Positions 8,313 through 19,700 of a stretch of 64,000 bases of DNA are shown here, piece by piece (the first letter of the stretch is position 1; each line of letters starts with the position of its first letter). The position numbers and the translations under genes were made by a program. The DNA is from Runella sp. SP2 (GTDB lineage: Bacteria; Bacteroidota; Bacteroidia; Cytophagales; Spirosomataceae). Where the stretch lies: assembly GCF_003711225.1 (NCBI RefSeq), contig NZ_CP031030.1, positions 3,348,001 to 3,412,000 of the forward strand, written 5' to 3'. The notes beneath the pieces were generated by a model that saw nothing but the letters and a program-made list of their open reading frames with translations, ran no database searches and was not told the origin of the DNA.

Positions 8313-11300
8313 CTAATTAAGCTTCACCACTTTCAAGTTAACTTGCTGGTTACCACTGTTTACTTTCAAGAAATACACTCCGTTAGGTAAGTCGGCTACG
8401 CCAAACTCCTCTTGGTGCGTATTGGTTTCGGGTACAAATTGACGGCGCAACACCTCCCGACCCGAAGCATCGGTTAATGCCGTTTGCACCACTTGCCCCT
8501 TGCTGTCTTGCACTTTTAAGCGCAGGATGTTGCTGACGGGGTTGGGCAGAACGGTGGCAAAAGACCCGTTATCGGTTATCGGTTGTCCGTTATCCGACCC
8601 TTTGCCCCTTGCCTCTTGCCCTTCGCCTCTTGCTCCTTGCCCACTTGCCATTTGCCCACTTGCCACTTGCTCCGCTGTCCTCGCTGCTCCTACGCCTACT
8701 CCATCTCTCGACTGGATTCTGAACCAATATTCTTGGTATGCCAACACGTTGCCTTGTGGCTTACGGGTCGAAGGATAGATACTGCCCCAGCCTTTTTGAT
8801 CCCAATAACGAATGCCTAACTTGTACAAACCTTTAGGTAACCCTGCATCATATACGTTACCACCCACACCGTTGTCTTGATAAAAGCCGTAAGCAGGGTG
8901 GTTTTGTCCGTACAGCTCCGTCCAGCCTTCACGGTTGGCGTACATGAAATACGGCGCGTTGTTCTCGTGCGTGTTGAAAGAACGAATTACCCCCATTTCT
9001 GGTGTCGCTAACATATCGAAGGTAAGCGAGCCGTCGGTGCTTAATCCGCAAGCCTCTACGTTGATTGTCCAGTAACGAGGGGCCATTTTGTTCGCGTTTT
9101 CTACGTAAAACAAGGTCGGATTCACTTGCGTGCTTTGCTCCAATTCGGGGCCACCGTCGCGCGTAATGAATTGGCTACTCCACAACGACTTATCGTTGGC
9201 GGGTTTCACTGCCGATTTTGATTCGCCAATGTTAATCAACGTTACCACAAACGCATTCCAGTAAACATCCTTACGAACACTTTCCGTGCTCTGGCAACCA
9301 CCTTCAAAAAGACACTTGGCCCAATAAGTCTGCTTGGTCACATTGTTGAACGCTACTTCAAAACTTGGCGCAGTGACCCCCGTGTTCCAAAACGTCTGAC
9401 TTCCTGCGGGACAATTCGCCGAAATCGTGACCGTTGTGCCCGTACACACAATCTCTTGCGAAGCCGTGATTACAGGGGCTACTTGAGTTGGCGTTAGGGT
9501 AAACGTTACCACATTACTTTTTTCGCTCACACAACCGTTTTCCGTCTGACAACGAGCGTAGTACGACGTCGTTTCTGTAGGAACAGTGGCGGGTAAGCTT
9601 GGCAAAGCAATATTCGTGGTGGCGTTGTACCACACCGTGCGCAAGCTTCCGCAAGTTGACTGTCCACTGAAACTGGCCGATGGGTTACAACTGCTTGTCG
9701 ATGACAACGAAACCATCGGCGCTGCTGGAATTACCACCAATTTTAACCGCATTACCCCCGACTCTGACTCCACACACGATGGCGTTCCGTCTGATTTGCG
9801 GCAACGTACGCGGTAATTGTGGAACTGATTGTCCACCAAGCCAACGGGCACACCTGTACTATATTCACCGCCATCAACTGAGTAAAGAATGATTTCACCA
9901 GCAGCACAATTCGCAGTGAAAGTTAGGTTAGTATTGACCAAACTACACACTTCCTTCGTCTCGCCTACGGCTACCGTCACCCCGTCCACCAACAGTGACA
10001 CATTCTGAGGAACAGAAGCGCGGTAATTTATCGTCAACTCAATCGGCGAAGTGTAGGTACTTGGGCAACTCGCATCACAGGCCGCTTGGTAGCGGTGGGG
10101 TTGGTTATTGGAGGGTTGGGAAACTGGTGCTGTCGCCGACCAGTTACTCCATGCCCCACTGCCTACTTGTACGCGCCAAACAGGTGAACCTGTAACACAC
10201 GAACCCGAAACCGTAAACTGTAAACCATTAACTGGATTCGCATCCGTGTCACAGAAGGTTTGGGAGTTACCTTCGTTTAGCGTTTGTTGGAGGGTCGTTA
10301 AAGTGATGGTTGGTTTGCTTATTACCGTCAGGGTCGCAGGGTCGGAGTTGGTATTGACAGTTGCTCCGATGGCGACGCAGCGGAATTGGTAGCCATTTAA
10401 ACCCGCTACGTTGCTGATTGTGAGGGTAGCGGTTGTGCCGTTGGCATACGGTGCTGAGGCGGGAACATTGTTCCAGCCACCGCCCGAATTGAACTGCCAT
10501 TGATAAGCTGTTGCATTGGTAGCGGCAGCCGTAAAGCTCGCCGAACTGCCCGAACAACGGGTGATTGCCGTGGGTTGGGTCGTAAATACGGGCGCAAGGG
10601 CCGTGTTATTGAACGTAAACGACACCACATAACTGCACGCGCCACCTTGGGGCGTAATTTTAGCGTACAACGTTTGCGAACCTGCTGGCAAACCCGAAGG
10701 CTCAAAGGCATTGGGCGCAGTAAATGTCCCCGCTGGAAGCGTCGCTGCTTCATCGGTATAAATGCCATTGACAACACCGTTGTACGTACCGCCGTAGGTA
10801 AAAATTGGCGTAGGCGTGTTGTTAACGATGAGCGACGAGTTAGTAGTATTAGACACAGTGCCCATCAGCGAACCGTATTTTAATACGCCGTTGTTGGTGA
10901 AAGTGCCGTTATTTTCAAGATTATCAACGACTTGTACGAGGCCCAAATTGGTAAAGGTATATCCAGGACGGTTTACTAACATACCTTTTAATACGATGAT
11001 TTTACCACAGGCATTGTTTGTCACTAAGTCTCTGTTTATCAAGCCATGTGTATCTACCTCCCCTGAGCTTGTGATGGTGATGAGGGCGTTATTGGTAAAT
11101 GTTCCCTCGGCATTTACAAAACCACTTTTGGCGTTATTAATGGTTATTTCCCCGCCCAAATTATTGTTAAACAAGGCATTATTCTCAATTCCCTTTCTTG
11201 CTTCTGTAGCAGCTAAACTTCCTAGCTTAATTTTGGCAGCGTTGGTAAAAGTCCCCTGCTGATTACGCAGGTAATTACCGCCTGCGCCATCTATCTCAAT

Positions 11301-14300
11301 GACCCCATCGGCATTGTTGTTAAAGATACTATTGTTGAGGAGCCCGTCGGTAGTTCCACCATTATTCAGAACTTTGATATTGAGTTTGGCAAGGTTCGTA
11401 ATAGAGCCTGATTCATTGAATACCCCACGCGATGCGTTATCAACTTTAATTTCTCCGTTGGCATTATTTTGGAAAGAACTGTTGAAATTATGGATGCCAT
11501 TGGTTGCACCATCTACCTTGATTTTAGCCACGTTGGTCAACGTACCACCATTTGTGTTAAATAATCCTATTTCAATTGGCGACGTCACTCTACTTATGGA
11601 TACATCACCGCCCGCAGTATTGGCAAAAGTCCCTCCGTCGTTTACAAGTCCCCGATCTCCCACACTTGCCGTGGCTCCGATGGTGATTTTGGCGGCGTTG
11701 TTGAAATTATTATTGTTTAATACTCCGACTTGTGTTGACCTGTCAATCTTTATTTCTCCTCCAGTGTTGTTGTTGAAAGTAGCTTGGTTTAACAGTCCAC
11801 TGCCCCCCACACTTGCCACAGCGCCAATGGTGATTTTAGCCGCATTTGTAAATGTACCACCAATATCATTCAACAAACCCGTATCGGTTGATCGATCAAT
11901 CTTGATTTCCCCATCCGTATTATTGTTAAAAATAGCGCGGTTGAAGAGTCCGTATGCCCCTACACTGCCTGTGCTTCCCAATACGAGCTGTCCGTTGTTC
12001 TGCACCGTCCCTGCATTGTGAAATCCAGCATCAAACGTCGCTACTGTTCTTGACCCATTGATAGTCAGACTCTTGGTTGCAGCAATGGTTAACATTGCCC
12101 CCGTCTGTACCTCCACCGATTGGGCCACGGCGGCGGTGTTGATGATGGGTTTGTTGGTTGTGTTTGGAATAATAACGTCGTTGGTAGCGGTAGGCACACT
12201 TACTGGCGACCAGTTGCAGGCTGTGTTCCAGTCGGTATCTACCAAGCCCGTCCACGTGAGAAGCCCCGTGGGGGTTTCCGTCGAAATTACTTCGATGGTT
12301 TGATTGGCGAAGTAGGGACAACTTGGGTCGTTGTTGTACGCATAACTAACGACAATCGTACCAACACCCGTAGCCGTCAAGACATTACCAACGACTGAGC
12401 CAGGCCCCGTAACGCTAAACGTACCGCCCGAAGGAGTCGCAGTGAGGGTACGCGTATTGGCGCACAGCGACATAGACGCGCTGCTGCTAGTAATGCTGAT
12501 GGTAGCGCCGCTGTTGCTTCCCGTCACATTGAAGGCGTCGGTGTCTTCGTTGATAATTTTGCCCGAATTATCACTTATCGTACTGACAGCGGCGATGTTA
12601 TCGTTTCTTTTTTTGATGATTCCTGCGTTGCTAAAACTTCCCGCTGCATTGAGAATGGCAGAAGTTGATTCGATGTAAGCGCAGCTTTGGTTGGTGATTG
12701 TTCCTCCTTGGTTGGTAATACCCGAGCCTTCGGCACTTTGCAAGAACACTTGGCTGTTGGACGAATTGCTAAAAATACCTGTATTGTACACCCCATGCTG
12801 TTTGATTTTACCTACACCGCCAATGCGCATAAGTTTGGTGTTTTGGAACATGCCTGCATTGTTGATACCTGAAAGGGCAACGGTATCCGTTTGGGCGATT
12901 AAAATTTGGCCACGGTTGATAAAATTACCAGCTGTATTTTTGATACCGTTACCAAACACAAAATCCACGTTGATTTGTCCCGTAGCGGTGTTGATAAAAA
13001 CACTACTGTTGCCTTCCTGCAAAACCGCATCCCGAAACACAGAATCTATTTCGATAACACCCGAGTTTTCGATGATACCTCCGTTATTATAAAGGCTTTT
13101 GTCGCTGTTGCCCGTTTCAAAACGCCCTTTGTTGGTAAACGTTCCTGAGTTATTGATACCATATCCTCCAAAGCGGTTAAAATTAGCCGTGCCTTCATTG
13201 GTAAGATCACCTGTATTAATGATGGGCGTACCCATGTCTGTCCCAATAAGCGTTGACTGACTGCCCAACACCATTTTACCTGCATTATCGATGAGGGTAG
13301 TAGCAGACCTAATCGTAAAATCAGCCTGCGAATGTACATAACCCGTGCTGGTATTGGTGAGTGGTGTGCCGTGTGTTGAATAGGTGTCTGGGCTTGTAGT
13401 GACGGTTGTTTGAGGCCCTAAAATCAACGTATCACTATTGACAAAAAACTTTCCCATACTTCCTGTTGAAGTAAAAGGCACATTGATTTCTGCGTAATCT
13501 GAATTTTGCAGAACATCCCCCATTTGTCCCACCGTAAAGCTCCCCGCCGTATGCGTATATCGCCCTTGGTTGACGATGGGGTTACGAGAACTTCCGAAAG
13601 TAGTAGCGCACTTATTTTCAAATACGGCATTGGGTAGGTTTATAAGTAGGTCATTCATTGACACTGAATTGATTACACAACCTGCAGCACTCAAAAATGT
13701 ACCGCCGTTTTTAAATGCTATATTACCTATACCTCTCAAAGCTAAAATTCCAGCTGAGCCGTGGGTAAATTTACCCAAGTTGATAATCGCCCCATTTACC
13801 CCACCATTACTACCAACTCCGAAAGTAGCCTCATTTTTAACCTCCCCCGTTGGTAAGTTATAGAAACAAGTATCAGGACTACCAGAAAAGGTGACTATAT
13901 GGTAGTTTTCAAGGAGGCCGCCGTTTCTAAACATTGTCTTGCCAGTCGCATTCACATCCAATGTTCCCCCTGCCTTGTTCCGAATCGTAGCTCCCTCTCG
14001 GTTAATAGCAGCTCTGTCTTTTCCATTGCCTAAATTCAAATTTCCCTCATTTTCTACCAATTTTTGGTTATCAAAAGCCAATGAATCGTGGTTCCCTATC
14101 CTCAAGGTTGCGCCCGAGCGGTTGGTAACGGTCTCTTGATTGATAAACAACGTCCCCGAAACACCCCCGCTTACCGTAAACTGCCCTGAGTTATCAATGG
14201 TACCTTGGTTGAGCATCCCTCCCGTTAACCCACCACTTACGGCAAAAGTGGACGTATTGGTCAGGGTAGCGGCGGGGTGATTGAGAATGGCCGTGGCTAT

Positions 14301-16331
14301 TCCTCCGCCCACGGTAAACGTCCCGCTGTTGTTGATACTGCCGTAGTTTTCGAGGCGGTTGCCCGTTCCCATCCGCACTGTCAAGGAATTCGTATTAATG
14401 AGGGACGCGCCCGTTTGGTTCACAAAACCGTCGTTGTACGAAGAGTCAATCAGTACCGTTCCGTTGTTGGTAAATGTCCCTGCGCTGGTTACGCCGTCGG
14501 TATCACTGCCCACAATTTGCAAGTTGCCTGTGTTCTTTATGGTCAAACTGGCATTGGCCGCAATGGTTATCTTGCGAGCTCCCTCTGCGGTTGTGACCTC
14601 GGGATAACGCCCCGAACCCACGACTGGAATTTGAACGGGGTTACCCTGAGACGACCCAAACTTGGGCAATACCGATGGGATATTTCCATCGACTAGCCAG
14701 TTGTTTACGTTATTCCATTGGTTATCAGTTGCCCCCGTCCATACGTAGGTTCTACCTGTGGTTCTAATCGCCACGGTCGTGGTCGTTACAAAATCAGGGC
14801 ATCCGCCCGAAGAGGCTACTCTGTAAGTGACGGTGTACGAACCAAGAGTGGAAGTCGCTAAATTAATTTCTCCCGATGTTGGGTTGAGTGACAACCCCGA
14901 TGGCGCTGCACTAAACATACCACCCGTTGTACCCGTAAAAGTAACCGAGGCTGTTCCTACATTCAGATAGGGCGAACCTGTATAGGCGATGGTAGCACTT
15001 GAGCCCGCTATTACGGTCAATTGAGCACCGTTGGACGCAATAGCACCTGGGCTGCCCACACATCGGTAATACTTTCCGTTAGCGCTGACATTATGTGCAA
15101 CGGTCAGGCTGCTTGCATCGGTCGTGGAGCTGACGGTATAAATGCCTCCCGTAGAGATATTGGTGGGTGAAGTAAAAGCCGCATCCGCCGATTCTTGCCA
15201 TTGATAACTGGTGATTCCCGTACTCGTTACTGAAAAAACGGCATTTTCACCTGGGCAAATTGACTGAACCGAAGGCTGAGTAAGAAACCCAGGCAAATCT
15301 ATAATAAAGGGAACCACTTGGGGACAAGTACCACTCGGACGTGTGATTTTGGCATAGAGCGTTTGTACCCCTCCTGGCACGCCTACGGGCGTAAAAGTAT
15401 TCGTTCCTTGGTTGAAACCACCCGCCGAGGCCGAAGCTGCATCATTCTTATATATCCCCTCTACTGTCAAATTATTTCCTGCCGCAAACTCAAAAATACT
15501 GGTCGTGGTAGCGTTATTGAAGATTCGGATGGCATTATTGGTGTAGGAAGGGTTAGGATTCACAACATAAATAATCCCATTATTGATAAAATCCGCCGCG
15601 GGGCCATTCAAATTGGCGAGCAAATCGGGGGCACCGAGCACACTAAAAAAGCCTTCGTTGAGGATTTGTCCTCCACTGTTAAACACGTCTCCAGAGGTAA
15701 GGATTACTACGCCGCACGGGTAGTTGTGGAACGTATCGGAATATTTCTCAATCTGTTTCGTCAAATTCATTCTTCCGTAATTTTTGACCATTTCTACGGG
15801 CGTATTGGCACCATAAAGAAACAAGGATCCTGAATTTCCAGTGATAGTAGCCGTAGCTCCCGTTTGGTTGGTAAATACCCCTGAATTGTTGATTTTAACG
15901 CCATAGTTACCCGTGGTTGTAACGGAGAGAGTGGCGCCCGTGTTATTGTTAAGCTTTGCATTTCCATTCAAATAAACTGCATCAGAAGTAGCAGTGACAG
16001 CAATCGTGCCGTTGTTTTCGATAGTGCCGTATAGATCAATACTATAACCAACACCAGCCCCCGAAATCGTAAGTGTATGGCTGGCATTAATGGTTAACAA
16101 AGAACCGCTCTGTACAGCGAGTGACTTGATGGACGTACTACTATTCAACACGGGATAACGTGCTAAACTGCCAGGGACAAAGACATTGTCAGCAGCCGTA
16201 GGTGCTACATTCGTGGACCAGTTGGTGCCCGTTGCCCAATCGGTATCGGTAGCACCTGTCCAAGTAATGGTTTGGGAAAACGCTTGCTGACTGAGCAAGA
16301 TTAACCAAATGAAGTGTACTAGTTGTTTCAT
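8313..16331 (-). CDS. Giant T9SS-secreted protein B: three beta-solenoid blocks, Ig-like domains, shared C-terminal module
   Basis: This 2672-residue protein has a signal peptide (cut after QQAFS, residue 19). Three blocks begin with a W-G...W...NW...P...D.V.IP head (residues of about 20, 528 and 1356) and continue as Asn/Thr/Gly-rich solenoid repeats such as GGTFTNAAKITIGA and NNNTGGEIKIDRST, typical of autotransporter-like or filamentous-haemagglutinin-like beta-helices. Between them are Ig-like domains with SYQWQESAD and AYQWQFNSGGGW motifs (about 370-440 and 1913-2002). The shared module starts at about residue 2004 (DNA 10318) and ends in a type A T9SS sorting domain (GVADLPNGVYFLKV). 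It follows C on the same strand across a 390-bp gap containing C's terminator and B's own promoter. Function as an adhesin or surface filament is inferred from architecture; no enzymatic motif is visible. Confidence 0.95.
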   Translation of the reverse strand: MKQLVHFIWLILLSQQAFSQTITWTGATDTDWATGTNWSTNVAPTAADNVFVPGSLARYPVLNSSTSIKSLAVQSGSLLTINASHTLTISGAGVGYSIDLYGTIENNGTIAVTATSDAVYLNGNAKLNNNTGATLSVTTTGNYGVKINNSGVFTNQTGATATITGNSGSLFLYGANTPVEMVKNYGRMNLTKQIEKYSDTFHNYPCGVVILTSGDVFNSGGQILNEGFFSVLGAPDLLANLNGPAADFINNGIIYVVNPNPSYTNNAIRIFNNATTTSIFEFAAGNNLTVEGIYKNDAASASAGGFNQGTNTFTPVGVPGGVQTLYAKITRPSGTCPQVVPFIIDLPGFLTQPSVQSICPGENAVFSVTSTGITSYQWQESADAAFTSPTNISTGGIYTVSSTTDASSLTVAHNVSANGKYYRCVGSPGAIASNGAQLTVIAGSSATIAYTGSPYLNVGTASVTFTGTTGGMFSAAPSGLSLNPTSGEINLATSTLGSYTVTYRVASSGGCPDFVTTTTVAIRTTGRTYVWTGATDNQWNNVNNWLVDGNIPSVLPKFGSSQGNPVQIPVVGSGRYPEVTTAEGARKITIAANASLTIKNTGNLQIVGSDTDGVTSAGTFTNNGTVLIDSSYNDGFVNQTGASLINTNSLTVRMGTGNRLENYGSINNSGTFTVGGGIATAILNHPAATLTNTSTFAVSGGLTGGMLNQGTIDNSGQFTVSGGVSGTLFINQETVTNRSGATLRIGNHDSLAFDNQKLVENEGNLNLGNGKDRAAINREGATIRNKAGGTLDVNATGKTMFRNGGLLENYHIVTFSGSPDTCFYNLPTGEVKNEATFGVGSNGGVNGAIINLGKFTHGSAGILALRGIGNIAFKNGGTFLSAAGCVINSVSMNDLLINLPNAVFENKCATTFGSSRNPIVNQGRYTHTAGSFTVGQMGDVLQNSDYAEINVPFTSTGSMGKFFVNSDTLILGPQTTVTTSPDTYSTHGTPLTNTSTGYVHSQADFTIRSATTLIDNAGKMVLGSQSTLIGTDMGTPIINTGDLTNEGTANFNRFGGYGINNSGTFTNKGRFETGNSDKSLYNNGGIIENSGVIEIDSVFRDAVLQEGNSSVFINTATGQINVDFVFGNGIKNTAGNFINRGQILIAQTDTVALSGINNAGMFQNTKLMRIGGVGKIKQHGVYNTGIFSNSSNSQVFLQSAEGSGITNQGGTITNQSCAYIESTSAILNAAGSFSNAGIIKKRNDNIAAVSTISDNSGKIINEDTDAFNVTGSNSGATISITSSSASMSLCANTRTLTATPSGGTFSVTGPGSVVGNVLTATGVGTIVVSYAYNNDPSCPYFANQTIEVISTETPTGLLTWTGLVDTDWNTACNWSPVSVPTATNDVIIPNTTNKPIINTAAVAQSVEVQTGAMLTIAATKSLTINGSRTVATFDAGFHNAGTVQNNGQLVLGSTGSVGAYGLFNRAIFNNNTDGEIKIDRSTDTGLLNDIGGTFTNAAKITIGAVASVGGSGLLNQATFNNNTGGEIKIDRSTQVGVLNNNNFNNAAKITIGATASVGDRGLVNDGGTFANTAGGDVSISRVTSPIEIGLFNTNGGTLTNVAKIKVDGATNGIHNFNSSFQNNANGEIKVDNASRGVFNESGSITNLAKLNIKVLNNGGTTDGLLNNSIFNNNADGVIEIDGAGGNYLRNQQGTFTNAAKIKLGSLAATEARKGIENNALFNNNLGGEITINNAKSGFVNAEGTFTNNALITITSSGEVDTHGLINRDLVTNNACGKIIVLKGMLVNRPGYTFTNLGLVQVVDNLENNGTFTNNGVLKYGSLMGTVSNTTNSSLIVNNTPTPIFTYGGTYNGVVNGIYTDEAATLPAGTFTAPNAFEPSGLPAGSQTLYAKITPQGGACSYVVSFTFNNTALAPVFTTQPTAITRCSGSSASFTAAATNATAYQWQFNSGGGWNNVPASAPYANGTTATLTISNVAGLNGYQFRCVAIGATVNTNSDPATLTVISKPTITLTTLQQTLNEGNSQTFCDTDANPVNGLQFTVSGSCVTGSPVWRVQVGSGAWSNWSATAPVSQPSNNQPHRYQAACDASCPSTYTSPIELTINYRASVPQNVSLLVDGVTVAVGETKEVCSLVNTNLTFTANCAAGEIILYSVDGGEYSTGVPVGLVDNQFHNYRVRCRKSDGTPSCVESESGVMRLKLVVIPAAPMVSLSSTSSCNPSASFSGQSTCGSLRTVWYNATTNIALPSLPATVPTETTSYYARCQTENGCVSEKSNVVTFTLTPTQVAPVITASQEIVCTGTTVTISANCPAGSQTFWNTGVTAPSFEVAFNNVTKQTYWAKCLFEGGCQSTESVRKDVYWNAFVVTLINIGESKSAVKPANDKSLWSSQFITRDGGPELEQSTQVNPTLFYVENANKMAPRYWTINVEACGLSTDGSLTFDMLATPEMGVIRSFNTHENNAPYFMYANREGWTELYGQNHPAYGFYQDNGVGGNVYDAGLPKGLYKLGIRYWDQKGWGSIYPSTRKPQGNVLAYQEYWFRIQSRDGVGVGAARTAEQVASGQMASGQGARGEGQEARGKGSDNGQPITDNGSFATVLPNPVSNILRLKVQDSKGQVVQTALTDASGREVLRRQFVPETNTHQEEFGVADLPNGVYFLKVNSGNQQVNLKVVKLN
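8565..8672 (-). repeat. Low-complexity linker repeat in B, expanded relative to A
   Basis: Same composition as the linker in A, but with one extra 15-base unit (reads ASGQMASGQ where A has ASGQ). This is an in-frame copy-number difference between two otherwise closely similar modules and suggests slippage. Confidence 0.8.
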
Positions 16332-16378
16332 GAAAAATTAGAGTTTTTGATAAAAAATGAATTTGGGTGTCTGTTTTT

Positions 16379-16438
16379 TTAGATGCAGCAAAGCAGTAAT
16401 AAGACACCTAAAATGACGATGATGGAGAGTTTTGTCAT
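16379..16438 (-). other. Possible 19-codon hydrophobic leader ORF upstream of B
   Basis: An ATG at 16438 opens MTKLSIIVILGVLLLLCCI followed by a stop. It ends 47 bases before the ATG of B and lies downstream of the -7 box at 16490-16497, so it would be within the B mRNA leader. It may be a leader peptide, a remnant of an earlier signal peptide, or chance. No ribosome-binding site is obvious. The rest of 16332-16487 shows nothing else. Confidence 0.25.
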
Positions 16439-16489
16439 AGTTGAGAAAAGGGTAAAAGTGTGTTGTTTTAAACCGCGTTTGTACGCTCA

Positions 16490-16497
16490 CAAACATA
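16490..16497 (-). promoter_or_regulatory. -7 box of the B promoter
   Basis: TATGTTTG on the minus strand fits the Bacteroidota -7 consensus TAnnTTTG exactly. At the expected -33 position (16517-16520) there is AATA, not TTTG, so the promoter probably needs an activator. The nearest repeat of the array at 16523-16609 starts 25 bases upstream. Confidence 0.55.
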
Positions 16498-16522
16498 CAC
16501 TCCGCCCCCCGAATGGTATTAA

Positions 16523-16609
16523 CTCTAATGTTCCATCTTTTGCTCTAATGTTCCATTTACCAAATTTTCTTTTGCTCTAATGTTCCATTTCTTTTGCTCT
16601 AATGTTCCA
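16523..16609 (-). promoter_or_regulatory. Four phased direct repeats upstream of B (activator-site array)
   Basis: Four copies of TGGAACATTAGAG, three followed by CAAAA, start at steps of 20, 32 and 22 bases, close to two, three and two helical turns. The same array with the same spacing precedes D. Direct repeats at about 21-bp steps just upstream of a weak -33 region resemble sites for LytTR-type or similar activators. The identity of the binder is inference. Confidence 0.5.
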
Positions 16610-16660
16610 CTCGCTGATTATCAGATAGTTACAAAAAACCCTTTTTCGACCATTTTTACA

Positions 16661-16692
16661 AAAAAGAGAGCCCCCAAAATTGGAGACTCTCT
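16661..16692 (-). terminator. Terminator of C
   Basis: On the minus strand AGAGAGTCTCCAA faces TTGGGGGCTCTCT with two mismatches and is followed by TTTTTTGT, 30 bases after the stop of C. The copy after E (37873-37906) has a different set of stem bases but keeps pairing. Confidence 0.8.
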
Positions 16693-16721
16693 AAGCACTA
16701 CGATATTAAAGCTACTACATT

Positions 16722-19700
16722 TTAATTCATTTTTAGCACTTTCAAAGTCGCTTGTTGGTCGGTAGTTGTCACCTGCAAAAAGTACATTCCTGCTGGCAAC
16801 TCACTCACCCCAAACTCTTCTTGATGCGTGTTGGTTTCGGGTACAAATTGACGACGCAACACCTCCCGACCCGAAGCATCCGTCAACGTAGTCTGTACCA
16901 ATTGCCCCTTGCTCTCTTGCACTTTCAAGCGAAGGATGTTGGTGACAGGGTTGGGCAGAACAGCCAGCCCCCTGCCCCCCAATGGGGGAATAATTGCCGT
17001 GCGACGGTCCGACCCTTGCCCTTTGCCATTTGCATCTTGCCCTTCGCCCCTTGCCCCTTGCCCATTTGCCTCTTCGCTCTCCGCTGTCCTTGCCGCTCCC
17101 ACACCTATTCCATCTTTTGACTGGATGCGGAACCAGTATTCTTGGTAAGCCAACACGTTGCCTTGCGGCTTGCGGGTGGACGGGAAGATACTGCCCCAAC
17201 CTTTCATGTCCCAATAACGAATACTCAATTTGTATAAACCTTTGGGTAAACCCGCATCGTACGAGTTGCCACCCGCGCCGTTGTCTTGATAAAATCCGTA
17301 GGCAGGGTGATTTTGGGCATACAATTCCGTCCAGCCTTCGCGGTTGGCATACATGAAATACGGTGCGTTGTTTTCGTGCGTGTTAAACGAACGAATCACC
17401 CCCATTTCGGGTACGGCCTGCATGTCAAAGGTCAATGAACCGTTTGTGCCCAAGCCGCACGCATCTGCGTGAATCGTCCAATAGCGAGGTGCCATTTTGT
17501 TGGCGTTTTCTACGTAAAACAACGTCGGATTTACTTGCGTACTTTGATCTAACTCTGGGCCACCGTCGCGCGTGATAAACTGACTCGTCCAAGCCGAACG
17601 GTCGTTGGTTTTGATGGCGGATTTGCTTTCGCCAATGTTGATCAACGTCACCACAAACGCATTCCAATAAATATCCTTGCGAACACTTTCGGCACTTTGG
17701 CAACCACCTGCAAAAAGACATTTTGCCCAGTACGTTTGCTTCGTCACGTTGCTGAAGGCCACCTCAAAACTTGGCGTGGTCACGCCTGTATTCCAACTCG
17801 TAGTGCTACCTGCGGGACAATTAGCCGTAATCGTCACCGTTGTGCCCGTGCAAACAATCTCTTGCGAGGCCGTAATCACGGGAGCTACACTCACAGGTAT
17901 CACCGTATAGGTAACCACATTGCTCTTTTCACTCACACAGCCTCCTGATGCCTGACAACGAGCGTAATAAGATGTTGTTTCCGTTGGTGTTTGATTTGGC
18001 AACGTTGGTAAAGCCGTGTTGGTTAAAGCGTTGTACCATATCGTCGTCATCGTTCCACAATTGGTTGTGCCACTAAACGCCACGGGGCTACCACAACCAT
18101 TCGTTACGTTCAAGCTCGCCACAGGAGCTGCCAACGAACTCGTAATTCGCAAGCGCATCACGCCCGACTCTGTCTCCACGCATGAAAGCGTTCCGTCTGA
18201 CTTGCGGCAGCGTACGCGATAGTTATGGTATTGGTTGTCCACCAATTGCGTTGGTACAACACTGCTGTACTCGCCGCCGTCCACCGAATAGAGTAGCATT
18301 TCTCCAGCACCACAAGTCGCGTTAAACGTAATGGAATTGCCTTCGATATTACACGCTTCTTTGGCTTCCCCTGCATTTACCGAAACGCCATCGGCCAACA
18401 ACGACACGTTCTGCGGCATTGAAGCGCGGTAATTAATCGTCAATTCAATCGGTGACGTGTATGTCACGGGGCAAGTCGCATCACAAGCCGCTTGGTAGCG
18501 GTGAGGTTGGTTATTGGAAAGTTGCGATACTGGGGCATTGGGTGACCATGCGCTCCATCCTCCATTCCCTATTTGTACTCGCCAAACGGGATTCCCCACC
18601 ACACATAAACCTGTAACATTAAACTGTAAACCATTCACAGAATTGGCATCCGTATCGCAGAAGGTTTGAGAATTACCTTCGTTTAAGGTTTGTTGTAAAG
18701 TACTGAGGGTAATGGTAGGTTTACTTTGAACCGTCACCGTAAACGAACAGGTCGTTGTTTGGCCATTGGCTGCCGTTACTTTGAACGTATTCGTTGTAAT
18801 ACCTACTGGAAACACCGTCCCCGAAGGAAAGCCTGCCGTCTGTGTCGTTACAGCACCAGAACAATTATCCGTGCCGACAGGTGGTACAAACGTCACCGTT
18901 GCCCCTTCACAAACTACTATATTCGCAGGGCACGTAATTGTAGGTGGTTCAGCATCTACTACCGTCACCGTAAACGAACAAGTGGCTGTTTGACCATTAG
19001 CTGCTGTGACTTGGAACGTATTGGTGGTAACACCTACTGGAAAAGTTGCGCCCGAGGCCAAGCCCGCTGTTTGCGTCGTTACCGCTCCCGAACAATTGTC
19101 CAATCCAATAGGTGCCGTATAGGTTACTGCCGCTCCGCAAAGCCCCGAAGTGCTATTCACCGAAATATTCGCAGGGCACGTAATGGTAGGCGGTTCGGCA
19201 TCTACTACCGTCACCGTAAACGAACAAGTCGCCGTTTGACCGTTGGCAGCTGTTACTTGATATGTATTGGTCGTTGTTCCCACTGGGAAAGTTGCACCCG
19301 AGGCCAAGCCCGCTGTTTGCGTCGTTGTAGCTCCTGAGCAATTATCCGTTCCTACTGGGGCTGTGTAAGTTACTGCCGCTCCGCAAAGCCCCGAAGTGCT
19401 ATTGACTGAAATATTCGCAGGGCACGTAATCGTCGGTGGTTCTACATCCACCACTGTCACCGTAAACGAGCAAGTCGCCGTTTGTCCGTTAGCCGCCGTT
19501 ACTTGAAACGTATTGGTGGTAACACCTACGGGAAAAGTTGCACCCGAGGCCAAGCCCGCTGTTTGCGTCGTTACCGCTCCTGAACAATTGTCCAATCCAA
19601 CAGGTGCCGTATAGGTTACTACCGCTCCACAAAGCCCCGAAGTGCTATTGACTGAAATATTCGCAGGGCACGTAATGGTAGGTGGTTCGGCATCTACTAC

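Larger units (their letters stand above)
16488..16721 (-). repeat. Duplicated intergenic control block, copy 1 (C to B)
   Basis: This 234-bp block is nearly identical to 37702-37936. In transcription order it holds the C terminator, four phased direct repeats and a -7 box. Similarity stops directly after the -7 box (TATGTTTGTG), where the leaders of B and D diverge, and continues at the other end into the closely similar 3' ends of C and E. Most of the differences lie in the terminator stem. Confidence 0.9.

Noticed and set aside
10816-14700. Long plus-strand open frames opposite B, some over 200 codons
   Set aside because: They mirror the Asn/Thr/Gly-rich repeats of B; the sequence makes sense as protein only on the minus strand.
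16523-16609. End of an IS21-type insertion sequence (multiple direct repeats at an end)
   Set aside because: No transposase, no opposite end and no target duplication are seen, and both copies stand at the same distance from a -7 box. It is kept as an alternative to be tested.
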